NCBI GenBank assembly: GCA_025062155.1
Contig: JANXAM010000001.1
Coordinates: 62,001-126,000, forward strand
Length of the DNA: 64,000 nt
Direction: 5' to 3'
Source: Gloeomargarita sp. SKYB120
GTDB taxonomy: Bacteria; Cyanobacteriota; Cyanobacteriia; Gloeomargaritales; Gloeomargaritaceae
The notes under the pieces are model-generated. The model was not told where the DNA came from, searched no databases, and was given only the letters and a program-made list of their open reading frames with translations. Positions 27,601 through 36,558 of this stretch are shown here, piece after piece (within the stretch, counting starts at the first letter, position 1; the number at the start of each line of letters is the position of its first letter). The translations under genes were made by a program, and so were the position numbers.

Positions 27601-28098
27601 CTATTTTAGCGGCATTTCCTGTTGCGCCAGCCGTTCCCGTAACCGCCGCAGCGCATCGGCCCAGCGGGGATCCGGTTCGGGGATGTCCACATCGTTGTGG
27701 GCAGTCGGTGTTGCTTTGCGCCGGTTGGCTGGCCGTTGGCCGTTCCGGTTGGCCTGGGGCCGAGAATTAGCCTTCACCGGTTTTTCCACCGTCTCTGGGG
27801 CCGCCGCCACCACCGCTTCCTTGGACTCCTTGCCCTCCTTGTCCTTGGTGCGGGGGAGCGCCTTTTCCACCTTGAGCACCTGCTCCCGGAAGGTTTTCCC
27901 GTTGAACCGGCTCACCAGCTCGTCCGCCTCCGCTTCGGTTTTGACCGTCAGAAACCCAAATCCACGGCACTTTTGGGTTTTGCGGTTGGTGATCAGCTTG
28001 AGGGATTGGATCGCCGTGACATCCCGAAACAGGGTCTCCAAAAGTTCTTCCTTCTTTACATCCTCGGGTAAATTCCCCACATATATCCGCACGGTCAT
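27601..28098 (-). CDS. RNA-binding protein with one RRM domain
   Basis: The 165-residue protein begins with an RRM: RNP2 is IYVGNL at residues 5-10 and RNP1 is KCRGFGFLTV. A basic, Lys/Asn/Arg-rich linker follows, and the end is a short amphipathic helix (WADALRRLRERLAQQ). Cyanobacterial Rbp proteins have one RRM with a short Gly-rich tail or none; this one has a long basic tail. A perfect AGGAGGTG lies seven bases before the ATG at 28098, which fixes the start against a longer frame. Rbp proteins bind mRNA and some help place photosynthesis mRNAs near thylakoids. Confidence 0.9.
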   Translation of the reverse strand: MTVRIYVGNLPEDVKKEELLETLFRDVTAIQSLKLITNRKTQKCRGFGFLTVKTEAEADELVSRFNGKTFREQVLKVEKALPRTKDKEGKESKEAVVAAAPETVEKPVKANSRPQANRNGQRPANRRKATPTAHNDVDIPEPDPRWADALRRLRERLAQQEMPLK

Positions 28099-28271
28099 GG
28101 AACACCTCCTAAATAACAAAAACGCTACGGCAAGGACGGGACTCAGGGCCAAACAGAGAGACCAAATTGTGACAAACTTTCGCGGGTGACTGGTACGTTG
28201 CTGTTGCCCAAACAAGTACCTTAATTTAGGTTACCATACCCAGGGGGAACCTGGAAAAGGCTTGATCCCCA

Positions 28272-29054
28272 CTAGTAGCCGCTGGCTCCGCTATCAACTG
28301 TGATGGAACAGGGGACCCGTACCACACCGCTAGTGTGTTGACCGTCCGGCAGCAATTCCAACCAGCGAAATCCAGGAAATGCCGTATCTAAAGCAAAGGT
28401 CGCCGCTTGGGGGGCAAATTGGATACAAGTGGAGGGCGTGCTGTAGTACGTCACACCACAGCGCCGCCAGGTATGTTCCTGATGCACATGCCCACACAGC
28501 ACCACTCGCACCTGGGGATGGGCATCGAGGACCGACCAGAGCGCCTCGGGGTTGCGCACGCGGCTGTCGTCCAACCAGGGCGACCCCACCGGAAACAGGG
28601 GATGGTGCAGAGCAATCAGGGTCGGTTCCGGGTGTTGCGCCAAATCCGTCGCCAGTTCCGCCAACACGGTGGGGGACAAAAACCCGCCCACCTCCCCTGG
28701 CAGCGTAGAATCCAGCAGGGCAAAATACCAACCCCCCGCCTGAAATCGTTTGTCTGGGCAGAGCCCACCCGTCGTCAGAATGCGCTCTAGGGGGTTTGCC
28801 GCGTCGTGATTTCCCGCCAACCAGTAGATGGGACAGGACAGGAGCTGCAACGCTGCCACCAAGCGTTCGTAGGACGCGTCGCTCTCGTCCTGGGACAGGT
28901 CCCCCGTCAACAACACAAGGTCAGGGTCATAAACCACTACCTGCGCTACTACCTGCTGTAGCGTCTCCCAGGTAGGACATCCCAGTAGTGTCTGCCGAGG
29001 GTCAGCAAACAGGTGGGTGTCGGTCAGTTGCACCACCCGCAGCGGTCGGTTCAC
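28272..29054 (-). CDS. Metallophosphoesterase, CpdA-like 3',5'-cyclic nucleotide phosphodiesterase
   Basis: The 260-residue protein has all class III cyclic-nucleotide phosphodiesterase metal motifs: LTDTHLF, LLTGDLSQDES, LAGNHD, HHPLFPVG and CGHVHQEH. CpdA hydrolyses cAMP in Escherichia coli. Cyanobacteria use cAMP as a second messenger, so that role is plausible, though some relatives act on other phosphodiesters. The gene lies nine bases after cp12 and is probably cotranscribed with it. Confidence 0.85.
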   Translation of the reverse strand: MNRPLRVVQLTDTHLFADPRQTLLGCPTWETLQQVVAQVVVYDPDLVLLTGDLSQDESDASYERLVAALQLLSCPIYWLAGNHDAANPLERILTTGGLCPDKRFQAGGWYFALLDSTLPGEVGGFLSPTVLAELATDLAQHPEPTLIALHHPLFPVGSPWLDDSRVRNPEALWSVLDAHPQVRVVLCGHVHQEHTWRRCGVTYYSTPSTCIQFAPQAATFALDTAFPGFRWLELLPDGQHTSGVVRVPCSITVDSGASGY

Positions 29055-29063
29055 CGGTCCTGG

Positions 29064-29288
29064 TTAGTCGTCGTACACTCGGCATTCCGCCGCATCGGGA
29101 TTGGCATCACAGTACTGCTCGAAGGAGGTCTTGGGAGTCTGGGCTTGCCGTTGATGGGCGGCCTCCGCCTGCAATTCCTCTACCGTATCCCAGGCCACAG
29201 CGCACTCCGGCGAGTCAATTCCCTTCTGCTCGCAGATCGCCCGAGCCGCCTCCAGTTCCGCCTGAATTTGCGCGTGAATGTCGCTCAT
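29064..29288 (-). CDS. cp12: Calvin-cycle regulator CP12
   Basis: CP12 is a small disordered protein that, when oxidised, ties GAPDH and phosphoribulokinase into an inactive complex in the dark. The 74-residue product has the core AVAWDTVEELQAEAAH and the C-terminal FEQYCDANPDAAECRVYDD that enters the GAPDH active site. Both cysteine pairs are present: C19/C29 and C60/C69. It precedes the cAMP-phosphodiesterase-like gene on the same strand. Confidence 0.96.
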   Translation of the reverse strand: MSDIHAQIQAELEAARAICEQKGIDSPECAVAWDTVEELQAEAAHQRQAQTPKTSFEQYCDANPDAAECRVYDD

Positions 29289-29352
29289 AGAACCCTACCT
29301 AACGGAATAGACTACCTACCTTTGTATCGCAGATACCGGCGTAGCACCAATT

Positions 29353-30042
29353 TCATTCTAGTTTTTTTTCAGCATTGCCCGTTAGCCGTTGCGTCAGGTG
29401 GGTCAAGACCGCCAACGCTTGCTGGCTATGGCGCACCAAAGCCCAGGCCGCTCCGGGTCGTTGGAGCAGCACCTTCGCCAGCAGCAGGGGTTGGACCCGC
29501 CCAGCCTGGATAGCGCGATTCAAGTCGGGCAAGGGCTGGTGCATCCCATCGCTGACCACCCGCACCATGCCCAGCCGGGGGAGACGTTCCAGCAGGACAT
29601 AACCCTCCATGTCCACCACCCCACAGGCAAATTGCTCGCCCAGTCGCTGCTTGTCCGCCGGTTGGGTCACCACGCGGGGGGTCGTCAACCCCTGCACTAG
29701 GGGCAGAGCCAGCCGTTGCGCTAACCACTGGGTCAGTTGCGGGTCGCAGGCGCGCCAAGCGCCCGAGGGGTAAGCCGTACAACCCTGGTAGACTACGGCG
29801 GCGCCTACGCGCCAGGCCGGTTGCAACGCCCCCGCGAGACCCAGCAACACCGCTGGACGGCCCACCAGGTGGTTTTGATAGTGAGTCCACCAGTCGGCCA
29901 ATTCCTGGGCGCCCAGGGGTACTGGGATAACAGGCCAAGCTGACGGTGCGCCGCGTCGAACCGCCCAGTACTCTGCTCCCTGAACCGCCAGGAGGACTAG
30001 GCCGGCGACATCTGCGTCCGTTTCTGGGGCCACCGTTGCCAC
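29353..30042 (-). CDS. Nucleoside phosphorylase-like protein
   Basis: The fold resembles the purine nucleoside phosphorylase/MTA-SAH nucleosidase superfamily, with LLGLAGAL early, then GVVDMEGYVLLE (the ribose and base site) and VRVVSDG. The hopanoid phosphorylase HpnG is of this type, but no hopanoid gene is nearby and the match is by pattern only. The start is GTG at 30042, with GTG 30033 also possible; either lies inside the 3' end of the ferritin-like gene (46-base overlap), so the two are probably coupled. Confidence 0.65.
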   Translation of the reverse strand: MATVAPETDADVAGLVLLAVQGAEYWAVRRGAPSAWPVIPVPLGAQELADWWTHYQNHLVGRPAVLLGLAGALQPAWRVGAAVVYQGCTAYPSGAWRACDPQLTQWLAQRLALPLVQGLTTPRVVTQPADKQRLGEQFACGVVDMEGYVLLERLPRLGMVRVVSDGMHQPLPDLNRAIQAGRVQPLLLAKVLLQRPGAAWALVRHSQQALAVLTHLTQRLTGNAEKKLE

Positions 30043-30842
30043 AGGGTCAACAGTAGGCGGGACAGGTGAGGCAACAGACGCGGCTGGAGCAGTTCGGGGT
30101 CAAACGCCTGCATACGCCGCTCGTTTTCCTGCACACAGGTCGCCAAAAAACGACGTAGGGTCAAGTCTGGGGCAAAGACCAACGCGCCGGTGGCCGTGAA
30201 TCCCGCTCCACTGGCATCCGCACGCCGCACGGACCTCAGCAGGTGACGCAGCGCCTTGCTGTAGTTCCACAGCGTGTTCAGGCCCCGGTAGAGGAAAAAT
30301 CCTCGGCCCCCACAGGCTTGCTGGTAGGCCATCCAGTTGACGAAAAACACGATGTGGCGGGCCTCCTCGTCAAGGATAGGGTCGAACAGAGTCAGCAGCG
30401 CCTCGGGGAAAAAGCCCGACTGCTGGGCAATGCGGAAAAAGCCGAAGGCGAAAAACGAGTCTAGACACTCGCTGTAGCCGAAGTCAATGAAGGCCTGCTT
30501 GAGGTTTTTGGGTGGGGTGTAGGGGGGGTCTAGCACCACAGGAATGCCATAGCGCTGGACCAAGCTGGCCAACAAGCGTCCATGCCGCGCCTCCTCGTCC
30601 GCCTGGAGCGCCACTGCCGCTCGGAGTAAAGGGTCGTCAATCTCCTCGGCAAAGGCCCGCGCCATGACCCCAGCGCGCTTTTCCGTTGCCAGCGCCTCCT
30701 GCCAGAAGGGAATCCCCCGCAGGAAGGCCAAGGTTTCCGCATCCAGGTCAGGCCAGGGGAATTGGGCTGGGTCGTAAGCCCGGTGCGTCTCCAGCAAGCT
30801 GCGACAGAACAATTCCCGATGGGCGGGGCTCCCTACACGCAT
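29997..30842 (-). CDS. Ferritin-like diiron-fold protein
   Basis: A 281-residue helical protein with two carboxylate/histidine motifs, ALQADEEARHGRLL and ILDEEARHIVFF, spaced as in ferritin-like diiron four-helix bundles. Upstream glutamates in FAEEIDD could complete the site. I do not recognise the exact family; the candidates are oxidases, hydroxylases or rubrerythrin-like proteins. The start at 30842 (MRVGSPAHREL) is chosen for a GGAGAG upstream; the frame is open to 30938, into the gatA promoter. It overlaps the phosphorylase-like gene. Confidence 0.72.
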   Translation of the reverse strand: MRVGSPAHRELFCRSLLETHRAYDPAQFPWPDLDAETLAFLRGIPFWQEALATEKRAGVMARAFAEEIDDPLLRAAVALQADEEARHGRLLASLVQRYGIPVVLDPPYTPPKNLKQAFIDFGYSECLDSFFAFGFFRIAQQSGFFPEALLTLFDPILDEEARHIVFFVNWMAYQQACGGRGFFLYRGLNTLWNYSKALRHLLRSVRRADASGAGFTATGALVFAPDLTLRRFLATCVQENERRMQAFDPELLQPRLLPHLSRLLLTLWQRWPQKRTQMSPA

Positions 30843-30943
30843 GCCTTGTCTCTCTCCACAGCGGTTCTCCATCACCATACGCGATGGGCGGCTGGTTTGG
30901 CAAATCGGAGTGATAGAGTATTGATTGGTCGCGCGCAACGCCC

Positions 30944-32416
30944 ATGTCCCTCATCCAACGCCTGCAAACCCAACTGCGCCAAGGCGAGACCACAAGCGTG
31001 GCCCTGGTGGAGCAGTACCTGGAGCGGATTCGCCGACGAGAACCCCACCTCAAGGCCTATCTCACCGTCACTGCTGATCTGGCCCTGGCCCGGGCAGCGG
31101 AAATGGACGCCCGTCGCGCCCAGGGGGAGGACCTGGGATGGCTCATGGGAATTCCCATCGCCCTCAAGGACAACCTGTGCCTGCAGGGGATTCCTACGAC
31201 CTGCGCCTCCCGCATCCTGGAGGGGTACGTTCCCCCCTACAACGCCACAGTGGTGGAGCGGTTATGGCAGGCGGGTGCCGTGGTCCTGGGCAAGACCAAC
31301 CTGGATGAGTTTGCCATGGGAAGTTCGACGGAGCATTCTGCCTACCAGGTAACGGCCAACCCCTGGGATATCACGCGTGTGCCGGGCGGGTCCTCCGGCG
31401 GGTCGGGTGCAGCGGTGGCGGCTCAGACCTGTGTGGCGGCCTTGGGGTCTGACACGGGCGGCTCGATCCGGTTACCGGCGGCATTTTGCGGGGTGGTCGG
31501 TCTCAAGCCCACCTACGGGCGGGTATCGCGCTACGGGTTGGTGGCCTATGCCTCGTCGCTGGACCAAATCGGCCCCCTCGCTCCGACCGTGATGGATGCA
31601 GCGCTGGTGCTCCAGGTAATTGCGGGGCACGACCCCAAAGACAGCACTAGTCTGGCGGTTCCCGTCCCGGACTACGCCCAGGCACTCACCGCCTTGCCGA
31701 CAAAACAGCCCCTCAAGGGAGTGACCCTCGGCGTGATCCAGGAAACCGTGGGAGAAGGTCTAGACCCCCAGGTGCGCCAGGCGTTTGACGCAGCGGTGGC
31801 CCAGTTCCAATCCCTGGGGGCGCAGGTGGTTCCCCTGTCCTGCCCCACGTTTGCTACGGGCTTGGCCGCTTACTACATCATTGCCCCCGCCGAAGCCAGC
31901 GCCAACCTGGCCCGCTACGACGGGGTGAAGTATGGGTTGCGAGTGCCGGCACCAGATGTAGTGACGATGTATGAACAAACGCGGGGGCAAGGGTTTGGCC
32001 CAGAAGTGAAGCGGCGGATTATGCTGGGGACTTATACCCTGTCGCGGGGGTATTACGATGCCTATTACCTGCAGGCGCAGAAGGTGCGGACCTTGATCCG
32101 GCGGGATTTTGAGCAGGCGTTTACCCAGGTGCAGGCGTTGTTGTCTCCGACCGCGCCGGTGCCGGCGTTTCCCATTGGTAGCAAGCGCCATGACCCCCTG
32201 AGCATGTACCTGACGGATTTGATGACGATTCCGGTAAATCTGGCGGGATTGCCGGCGGTGAGTGTGCCCTGTGGATTCACGGCGGAGGGACTCCCTATCG
32301 GTTTACAGATCATTGGGCCGGTGTTGCAGGAGACCCGCCTGTTACAGATTGCCCACGCCTATGAACAGAGCACCCCGTGGCATCGGCGGGTGCCTCCATT
32401 GGTGCGCGATGGCTAG
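30944..32416 (+). CDS. gatA: Aspartyl/glutamyl-tRNA amidotransferase subunit A
   Basis: GatA supplies ammonia by hydrolysing glutamine so that GatCAB can convert Glu-tRNA(Gln) to Gln-tRNA(Gln). The 490-residue protein has the amidase signature: PIALKDNLC with the catalytic lysine, [15 protein letters not shown] with the cis-serine, and [13 protein letters not shown] with the nucleophilic serine. gatB lies 2.6 kb away on the other strand; gatC is not in the window. Confidence 0.96.
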   Translation: MSLIQRLQTQLRQGETTSVALVEQYLERIRRREPHLKAYLTVTADLALARAAEMDARRAQGEDLGWLMGIPIALKDNLCLQGIPTTCASRILEGYVPPYNATVVERLWQAGAVVLGKTNLDEFAMGSSTEHSAYQVTANPWDITRVPGGSSGGSGAAVAAQTCVAALGSDTGGSIRLPAAFCGVVGLKPTYGRVSRYGLVAYASSLDQIGPLAPTVMDAALVLQVIAGHDPKDSTSLAVPVPDYAQALTALPTKQPLKGVTLGVIQETVGEGLDPQVRQAFDAAVAQFQSLGAQVVPLSCPTFATGLAAYYIIAPAEASANLARYDGVKYGLRVPAPDVVTMYEQTRGQGFGPEVKRRIMLGTYTLSRGYYDAYYLQAQKVRTLIRRDFEQAFTQVQALLSPTAPVPAFPIGSKRHDPLSMYLTDLMTIPVNLAGLPAVSVPCGFTAEGLPIGLQIIGPVLQETRLLQIAHAYEQSTPWHRRVPPLVRDG

Positions 32417-32912
32417 AGCCTGGATGGTCGCTTTGGTCGGGGTGGGGGTGGTTGCAGGCATCGCTGGTTTTCTTCTCGGACGGGAGCGTCCCCCCGTGTC
32501 CGAACAGCGGGTTGCTAGTCCCGTAGCAACGCCAGTCCCTACCCCGGGCGGCCAAGGTCGGGGGGTTCGGGGCGGTCTGGTGAACCAGGAACAGCAGGCG
32601 AGAGCGTTGATCCAGAACCTGTACCAGGCTCTCTCGGCGAAAGATTGGGCTGCGGCAGCCACCGCCTACACTCCCGCGATGCAGGCCCAGTTTGACCCCA
32701 GCTTCTTTGCCCAGTTTGAACGGGTGACCGTGGACGACTTGCGGTTGGTCGAGCAGACGCCGGACCGGTTGGAGTTTATCGGGCGGAACACCTACGTCTA
32801 TCCCAACGGCGACACCCAGGAGGAGGAGCGCAGCTACACGGTGGTCTGGTCAGGGGGAGGACCGCTGATCGCCGATTCGCGGTTCTTGCGGGTGACCAAA
32901 CCCCGCCGTTAG
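32409..32912 (+). CDS. Membrane-anchored NTF2-like protein
   Basis: The 167-residue protein starts with a single hydrophobic helix ([20 protein letters not shown]), has a Pro/Thr/Gly linker and ends with about 100 residues ([20 protein letters not shown] onwards) that resemble an NTF2-like fold. Such domains follow Ser/Thr kinases in cyanobacteria and may bind small ligands. The ATG at 32409 overlaps the gatA stop by eight bases, so the two are coupled. Its function is unknown. Confidence 0.75.
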   Translation: MARAWMVALVGVGVVAGIAGFLLGRERPPVSEQRVASPVATPVPTPGGQGRGVRGGLVNQEQQARALIQNLYQALSAKDWAAAATAYTPAMQAQFDPSFFAQFERVTVDDLRLVEQTPDRLEFIGRNTYVYPNGDTQEEERSYTVVWSGGGPLIADSRFLRVTKPRR

Positions 32913-33478
32913 TTGTCCGTTCGGTGTTGCCATTTCCACAGGGCCGCCGACACCCCATTGGTGACCCCGTGGGCTACGACCGCCACCAGCAGATTCTCCC
33001 GCCAGAGCACGGCGCTCCCCAGTGCAAAACCGATGAGACTGGCCCAGAGACCGTAGGGCCATTGGCGCCACCCGCCCATGTGCAACAGGCCAAAACCGGC
33101 ACTGCTGACTACTAGCCCCAGCCACGGAGGCTGGACCGCTGGCAAAATCACCCCACGGAACAGGAATTCTTCGCTCAGGGCCGGGAGCAGGGCTAGCCAC
33201 AGCAAGTCCGGCCAGACCAGGGGCTTCAACACTAAGGCCATGTAGTCCTCGCTACAGGCGCGGTAGCTCGGCCACAGGCGGTACACCAACCGGCTCAACC
33301 CGGTAATGCCCAGCCCAAGGGCCACGCCCCAGCCCAGGTCCGGGAGCCGCCAAGCCCAGGGGGATTGGGCCAGGGGGTCAAAAAATTGCCACAGGCGCGC
33401 CACCAACAACAGGACCACGGCGGTAAGGCCCATCGCCACTAAAATTTCCCAGCGGGACAACCGGGGCGTCGTGGTCAT
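32909..33478 (-). CDS. CPBP family intramembrane glutamic protease
   Basis: This 189-residue membrane protein has the CPBP (Abi/CAAX protease) motifs: SEEFLFRGV with the paired catalytic glutamates, FGLLHMGG, and VVAHGVTN with the last histidine. There are about six hydrophobic segments. In bacteria such proteases process or protect small exported peptides or act in immunity; the substrate is unknown here. The start at 33478 overlaps the TGA of the DUF3326 gene (ATGA), so it is coupled to that gene. Confidence 0.88.
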   Translation of the reverse strand: MTTTPRLSRWEILVAMGLTAVVLLLVARLWQFFDPLAQSPWAWRLPDLGWGVALGLGITGLSRLVYRLWPSYRACSEDYMALVLKPLVWPDLLWLALLPALSEEFLFRGVILPAVQPPWLGLVVSSAGFGLLHMGGWRQWPYGLWASLIGFALGSAVLWRENLLVAVVAHGVTNGVSAALWKWQHRTDN

Positions 33479-34509
33479 GGGGCGTATCTCCGGCCACACC
33501 AGCGCCAGTCCACACCCGCTTTGTGAGCTGCTACCACCCCGATGGCCTCTAGGTAGGAAGCGACTTGGATGGCGGGAATGTCTAATGCCTCGGGAGAAAC
33601 GGCCATGCGGGAGACGTTTTCCGACACCGCAATCACCCGCTTCCCCTGCGCCGCCCAATGCAAAACTGCAGCGCCACCGCAGGCGGTCGCCGGTACCACC
33701 ACCGCGTCCACGGCATCGGTCCACAGACTCCCAGCGGTGCGTTGGGTCACATAGCTCGGCGCGCGACTCAGGCCCACCAGCACCGACGGCAAAAAGGTGT
33801 ACCCCAGCTCCTCCGCCGCTGCGCGGGGGTCCACCGTGGGGTCCAAAGGCAAGGGGCGCACCGCCGGCGCATGGGCGCAGGGCAGTTGAAACGTGCGCAC
33901 CACCAGATGGCTGATGATGGCCTCCGCTCCCGCCAAGGGGTCCACGCCTCGTCCTTGGCGGTAGTCCTGGAGTTGGGCCGCCTCCACCTCAGGAAATCGG
34001 GCCACCACCGCCACAGCAGTCACCCGATAGCGTTCCTTCAGGGTGCCGACGGCACGCAGTAAACTGTCCGGCTGAGCAATCGTCCCCCAAGTCGCCCCGG
34101 AAGTAGCCTTCTGCAAGGTCACCCCAAGCGGTGTGTCCGTCTGCACCCAACCGGCAATTGGGAGTCCCAAGGTGGCCTGAGCGGCCTGCATCACCTGCTG
34201 GTGCCGTAGCTGGAGGTCGGGTTCGATGCCGCTGTCTAGCACCACGCCGATGCGCTGGTCATGCACCGGCTGCAACCCCCACACCCCAGCGGCGAATTGG
34301 TCAAGGGCATAGCCCTCCACGTACCACACCCGCTCGCTAGGCCAGTACAACATCGCGCCGTTTAGCACGTTGGGGTGGGTAATCAGGCAATCTACGACTT
34401 CAGCCAGGGCCCGCACCACCGGCAGCGCGTCACCGGCGTAACCCCCTACCGCCGCCCCAATCCCGGTCGGAATCACCAGCGCCGCCGTGTAGGGCCGTTG
34501 GTTCACCAT
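33475..34509 (-). CDS. DUF3326 family protein
   Basis: The 344-residue protein matches the cyanobacteria/plastid DUF3326 family, with the opening LVIPTGIGAAVGGYAGDALP, VVDCLITHPNVLNGA, and VVVPATACGGAAVLHWA near the end. It has no signal peptide. Family proteins are conserved in plants and cyanobacteria, and no activity is established as far as I know. The gene lies three bases from the FHA gene and is coupled to the CPBP protease. Confidence 0.82.
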   Translation of the reverse strand: MVNQRPYTAALVIPTGIGAAVGGYAGDALPVVRALAEVVDCLITHPNVLNGAMLYWPSERVWYVEGYALDQFAAGVWGLQPVHDQRIGVVLDSGIEPDLQLRHQQVMQAAQATLGLPIAGWVQTDTPLGVTLQKATSGATWGTIAQPDSLLRAVGTLKERYRVTAVAVVARFPEVEAAQLQDYRQGRGVDPLAGAEAIISHLVVRTFQLPCAHAPAVRPLPLDPTVDPRAAAEELGYTFLPSVLVGLSRAPSYVTQRTAGSLWTDAVDAVVVPATACGGAAVLHWAAQGKRVIAVSENVSRMAVSPEALDIPAIQVASYLEAIGVVAAHKAGVDWRWCGRRYAP

Positions 34510-34512
34510 GCC

Positions 34513-34947
34513 CTAAAACATCTGGGTTTCTTCAGTGTTGACCGTCGCCGACTTGATGCTGCGAAAGTCAACGGTTTCAGTGTGTTTTTTGAATTCCTCA
34601 TCAGTCATGTAAACGATGGAATAGCGGGCTTCCACATCCCCAAAGCTGATGGCATCTCCATCTTTGAGTTCCCCCGAGGTCCAAAGCTGGCCGTTAACGC
34701 GGGTGCCGTTGGCGCTGCGGTTGCCCTGGGCGTCTCCATCTATCAAGCGGTAGCGATAGCCCTTGGTTGCTGGGTTGGGAAGGCGTAATAGGATGGCATG
34801 ACGCCGCGAGACGGTCTTGGATTTGAGCACAATGGCATTGCTTGGGTCGCGCCCTATGGAGTAGGTCGCTGCTTCCAGGGCAATCGCCCGAGACCCATCA
34901 TCGTCGTGAACGATTAGTAAATGCCGCTCGCGGGGCGCCTCGCTCAT
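34513..34947 (-). CDS. FHA domain protein
   Basis: A 144-residue protein made of one forkhead-associated domain: YSIGRDPSNAIVL, KTVSRRHAILL and SANGTRVNG carry the residues that grip phosphothreonine. The C-terminal 45 residues are polar and Thr-rich and contain TVNTEETQMF, possibly a phosphosite tail. It may read Ser/Thr kinase signals; a PP2C-WD40 phosphatase lies 2 kb upstream beyond gatB. It is followed at once by the DUF3326 gene. Confidence 0.9.
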   Translation of the reverse strand: MSEAPRERHLLIVHDDDGSRAIALEAATYSIGRDPSNAIVLKSKTVSRRHAILLRLPNPATKGYRYRLIDGDAQGNRSANGTRVNGQLWTSGELKDGDAISFGDVEARYSIVYMTDEEFKKHTETVDFRSIKSATVNTEETQMF

Positions 34948-35020
34948 ACATCACCTGTGAAAAGGCTAACGGCTGGGGGCTATCCCTTCTCCCATCATAC
35001 GCTACGGGCCAAGGGTTCGA

Positions 35021-36499
35021 TCAGTCGGCTAGTTTTTGTTTCAACAATTCGTTGGTGCGCTTAGGGTCGGCCCGCCCCTTGGAGTGCTGCATGACCTTGC
35101 CCACGAAAAAGCCAAACAGTTTGGTTTTGCCGGCGCGGTACTGCTGGAGTTCTTGGGGATGGGCGGCCAACACCTCGTCAATCCAGGCGTTCAGAAGGGC
35201 GGGATCCGACACCTGGGTTAGCCCCCGCGCTTCTACCAGGGCCTTCGGAGACCCCCCCTGGGTCAGCAACTCCGGCAGCAGGTCCTTGGCAATCTTGCCG
35301 CTAATCGTACCCGCCTGGATTAACCCAATCAACTCCGCCAGCTCCTGGGGCTGGCAGGCCAGGTCGCGGATGTCCCGTTTCTGGGCCTTGAGCCAGGCCG
35401 TCACATCGCCGGTCAACCAGTTGGCCGCCTGTTTGGGGTCGGCCCCCGCCGCCACCACCGCCTCGAAGTACTCAGCGAAGGAGCGTTCATCGGTCAACAG
35501 GCGGGCGTCGTAGGCCGATAAATGCAGTTCCTCCTGATAGCGATGGCGTTTGGCCGCCGGGAGTTCGGGAAGTTCTTGCCGCCAGCGCTCGATTTGTTCG
35601 GGCGTGAGTTGAATAGGGGGCAAATCCGGTTCTGGGAAGTAGCGGTAATCGCTCGCGCCTTCTTTGCTGCGCATGCTCACGGTGCGCTGTCCCGCCTCAT
35701 CCCACAGCCGCGTTTCCTGGATAATGGGTTCCCCCTTTTCCAGGGCGGCAATCTGCCGTTTGGCCTCGTAGTCAATCGCCCGTTGGAGCGCGTTGAATGA
35801 GTTCAGGTTTTTGATCTCCACCTTCGTGCCGAAGCGGGTTTCCCCTACGGGACGCACGGAGATATTTACGTCGCAGCGCAGGGACCCCTCCTGCATGTTG
35901 CCGTCGCACACCCCCAGATACCGGACAATCCGGCGCAATTCCTGGGCGTATTCCGCCGCTTCGGCCCCAGAGCGCAAATCTGGCCCGCTGACAATCTCGC
36001 ACAGGGGCACACCCGCTCGGTTGAAATCCACCAGCGAATAGTCGGACCCCGACAGCCGTTCCGCTCCCGCGTGGACGAGCTTGCCGGCATCCTCTTCCAT
36101 GTGCAGCCGCTGGATAGTCACCCGCTTGCGGTAGAAGTTCCCCTGGGCATCCGGCAACTCGATTTCCAGCCAGCCGTTGGTGGCAATCGGCAAATCGTAC
36201 TGGGAGATTTGGTAGTTCTTGGGCAGGTCGGGATAGAAGTACTGCTTGCGGTCGAATTTGCTGTAGGGGGCAATGGTGCAGTTGAGGGCCAGGGCCGTTT
36301 TCACCGCGTACACCAGCACCTGCTCGTTCAACACCGGTAGGACGCCGGGATGGCCTAAACAGACGGGGCAAACCTGGGTATTGGGGGGCGCGCCAAAGGC
36401 CGTCGAACAGCCGCAAAAAATCTTCGTGGCTGTCTGGAGCTGGCAGTGAATTTCCAGCCCGATGATGGTTTCGTAACGGGTGGCAACAGTCGCACTCAT
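35021..36499 (-). CDS. gatB: Aspartyl/glutamyl-tRNA amidotransferase subunit B
   Basis: GatB phosphorylates the misacylated Glu-tRNA and receives ammonia from GatA. The protein, 492 residues, opens YETIIGLEIHCQLQTATKIF, contains NYQISQYDLPIA and the ammonia-channel region, and ends in the tRNA-binding YqeY-like tail domain (GKVMQHSKGRADPKRTNELL). It is a single gene between the PP2C fusion and the FHA gene. Confidence 0.97.
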   Translation of the reverse strand: MSATVATRYETIIGLEIHCQLQTATKIFCGCSTAFGAPPNTQVCPVCLGHPGVLPVLNEQVLVYAVKTALALNCTIAPYSKFDRKQYFYPDLPKNYQISQYDLPIATNGWLEIELPDAQGNFYRKRVTIQRLHMEEDAGKLVHAGAERLSGSDYSLVDFNRAGVPLCEIVSGPDLRSGAEAAEYAQELRRIVRYLGVCDGNMQEGSLRCDVNISVRPVGETRFGTKVEIKNLNSFNALQRAIDYEAKRQIAALEKGEPIIQETRLWDEAGQRTVSMRSKEGASDYRYFPEPDLPPIQLTPEQIERWRQELPELPAAKRHRYQEELHLSAYDARLLTDERSFAEYFEAVVAAGADPKQAANWLTGDVTAWLKAQKRDIRDLACQPQELAELIGLIQAGTISGKIAKDLLPELLTQGGSPKALVEARGLTQVSDPALLNAWIDEVLAAHPQELQQYRAGKTKLFGFFVGKVMQHSKGRADPKRTNELLKQKLAD

Positions 36500-36558
36500 G
36501 ATGGCCCTAGCCCCAATCTCTTCCTTACCTCTACTATATAGGGTGCAAACCGCCGGGG

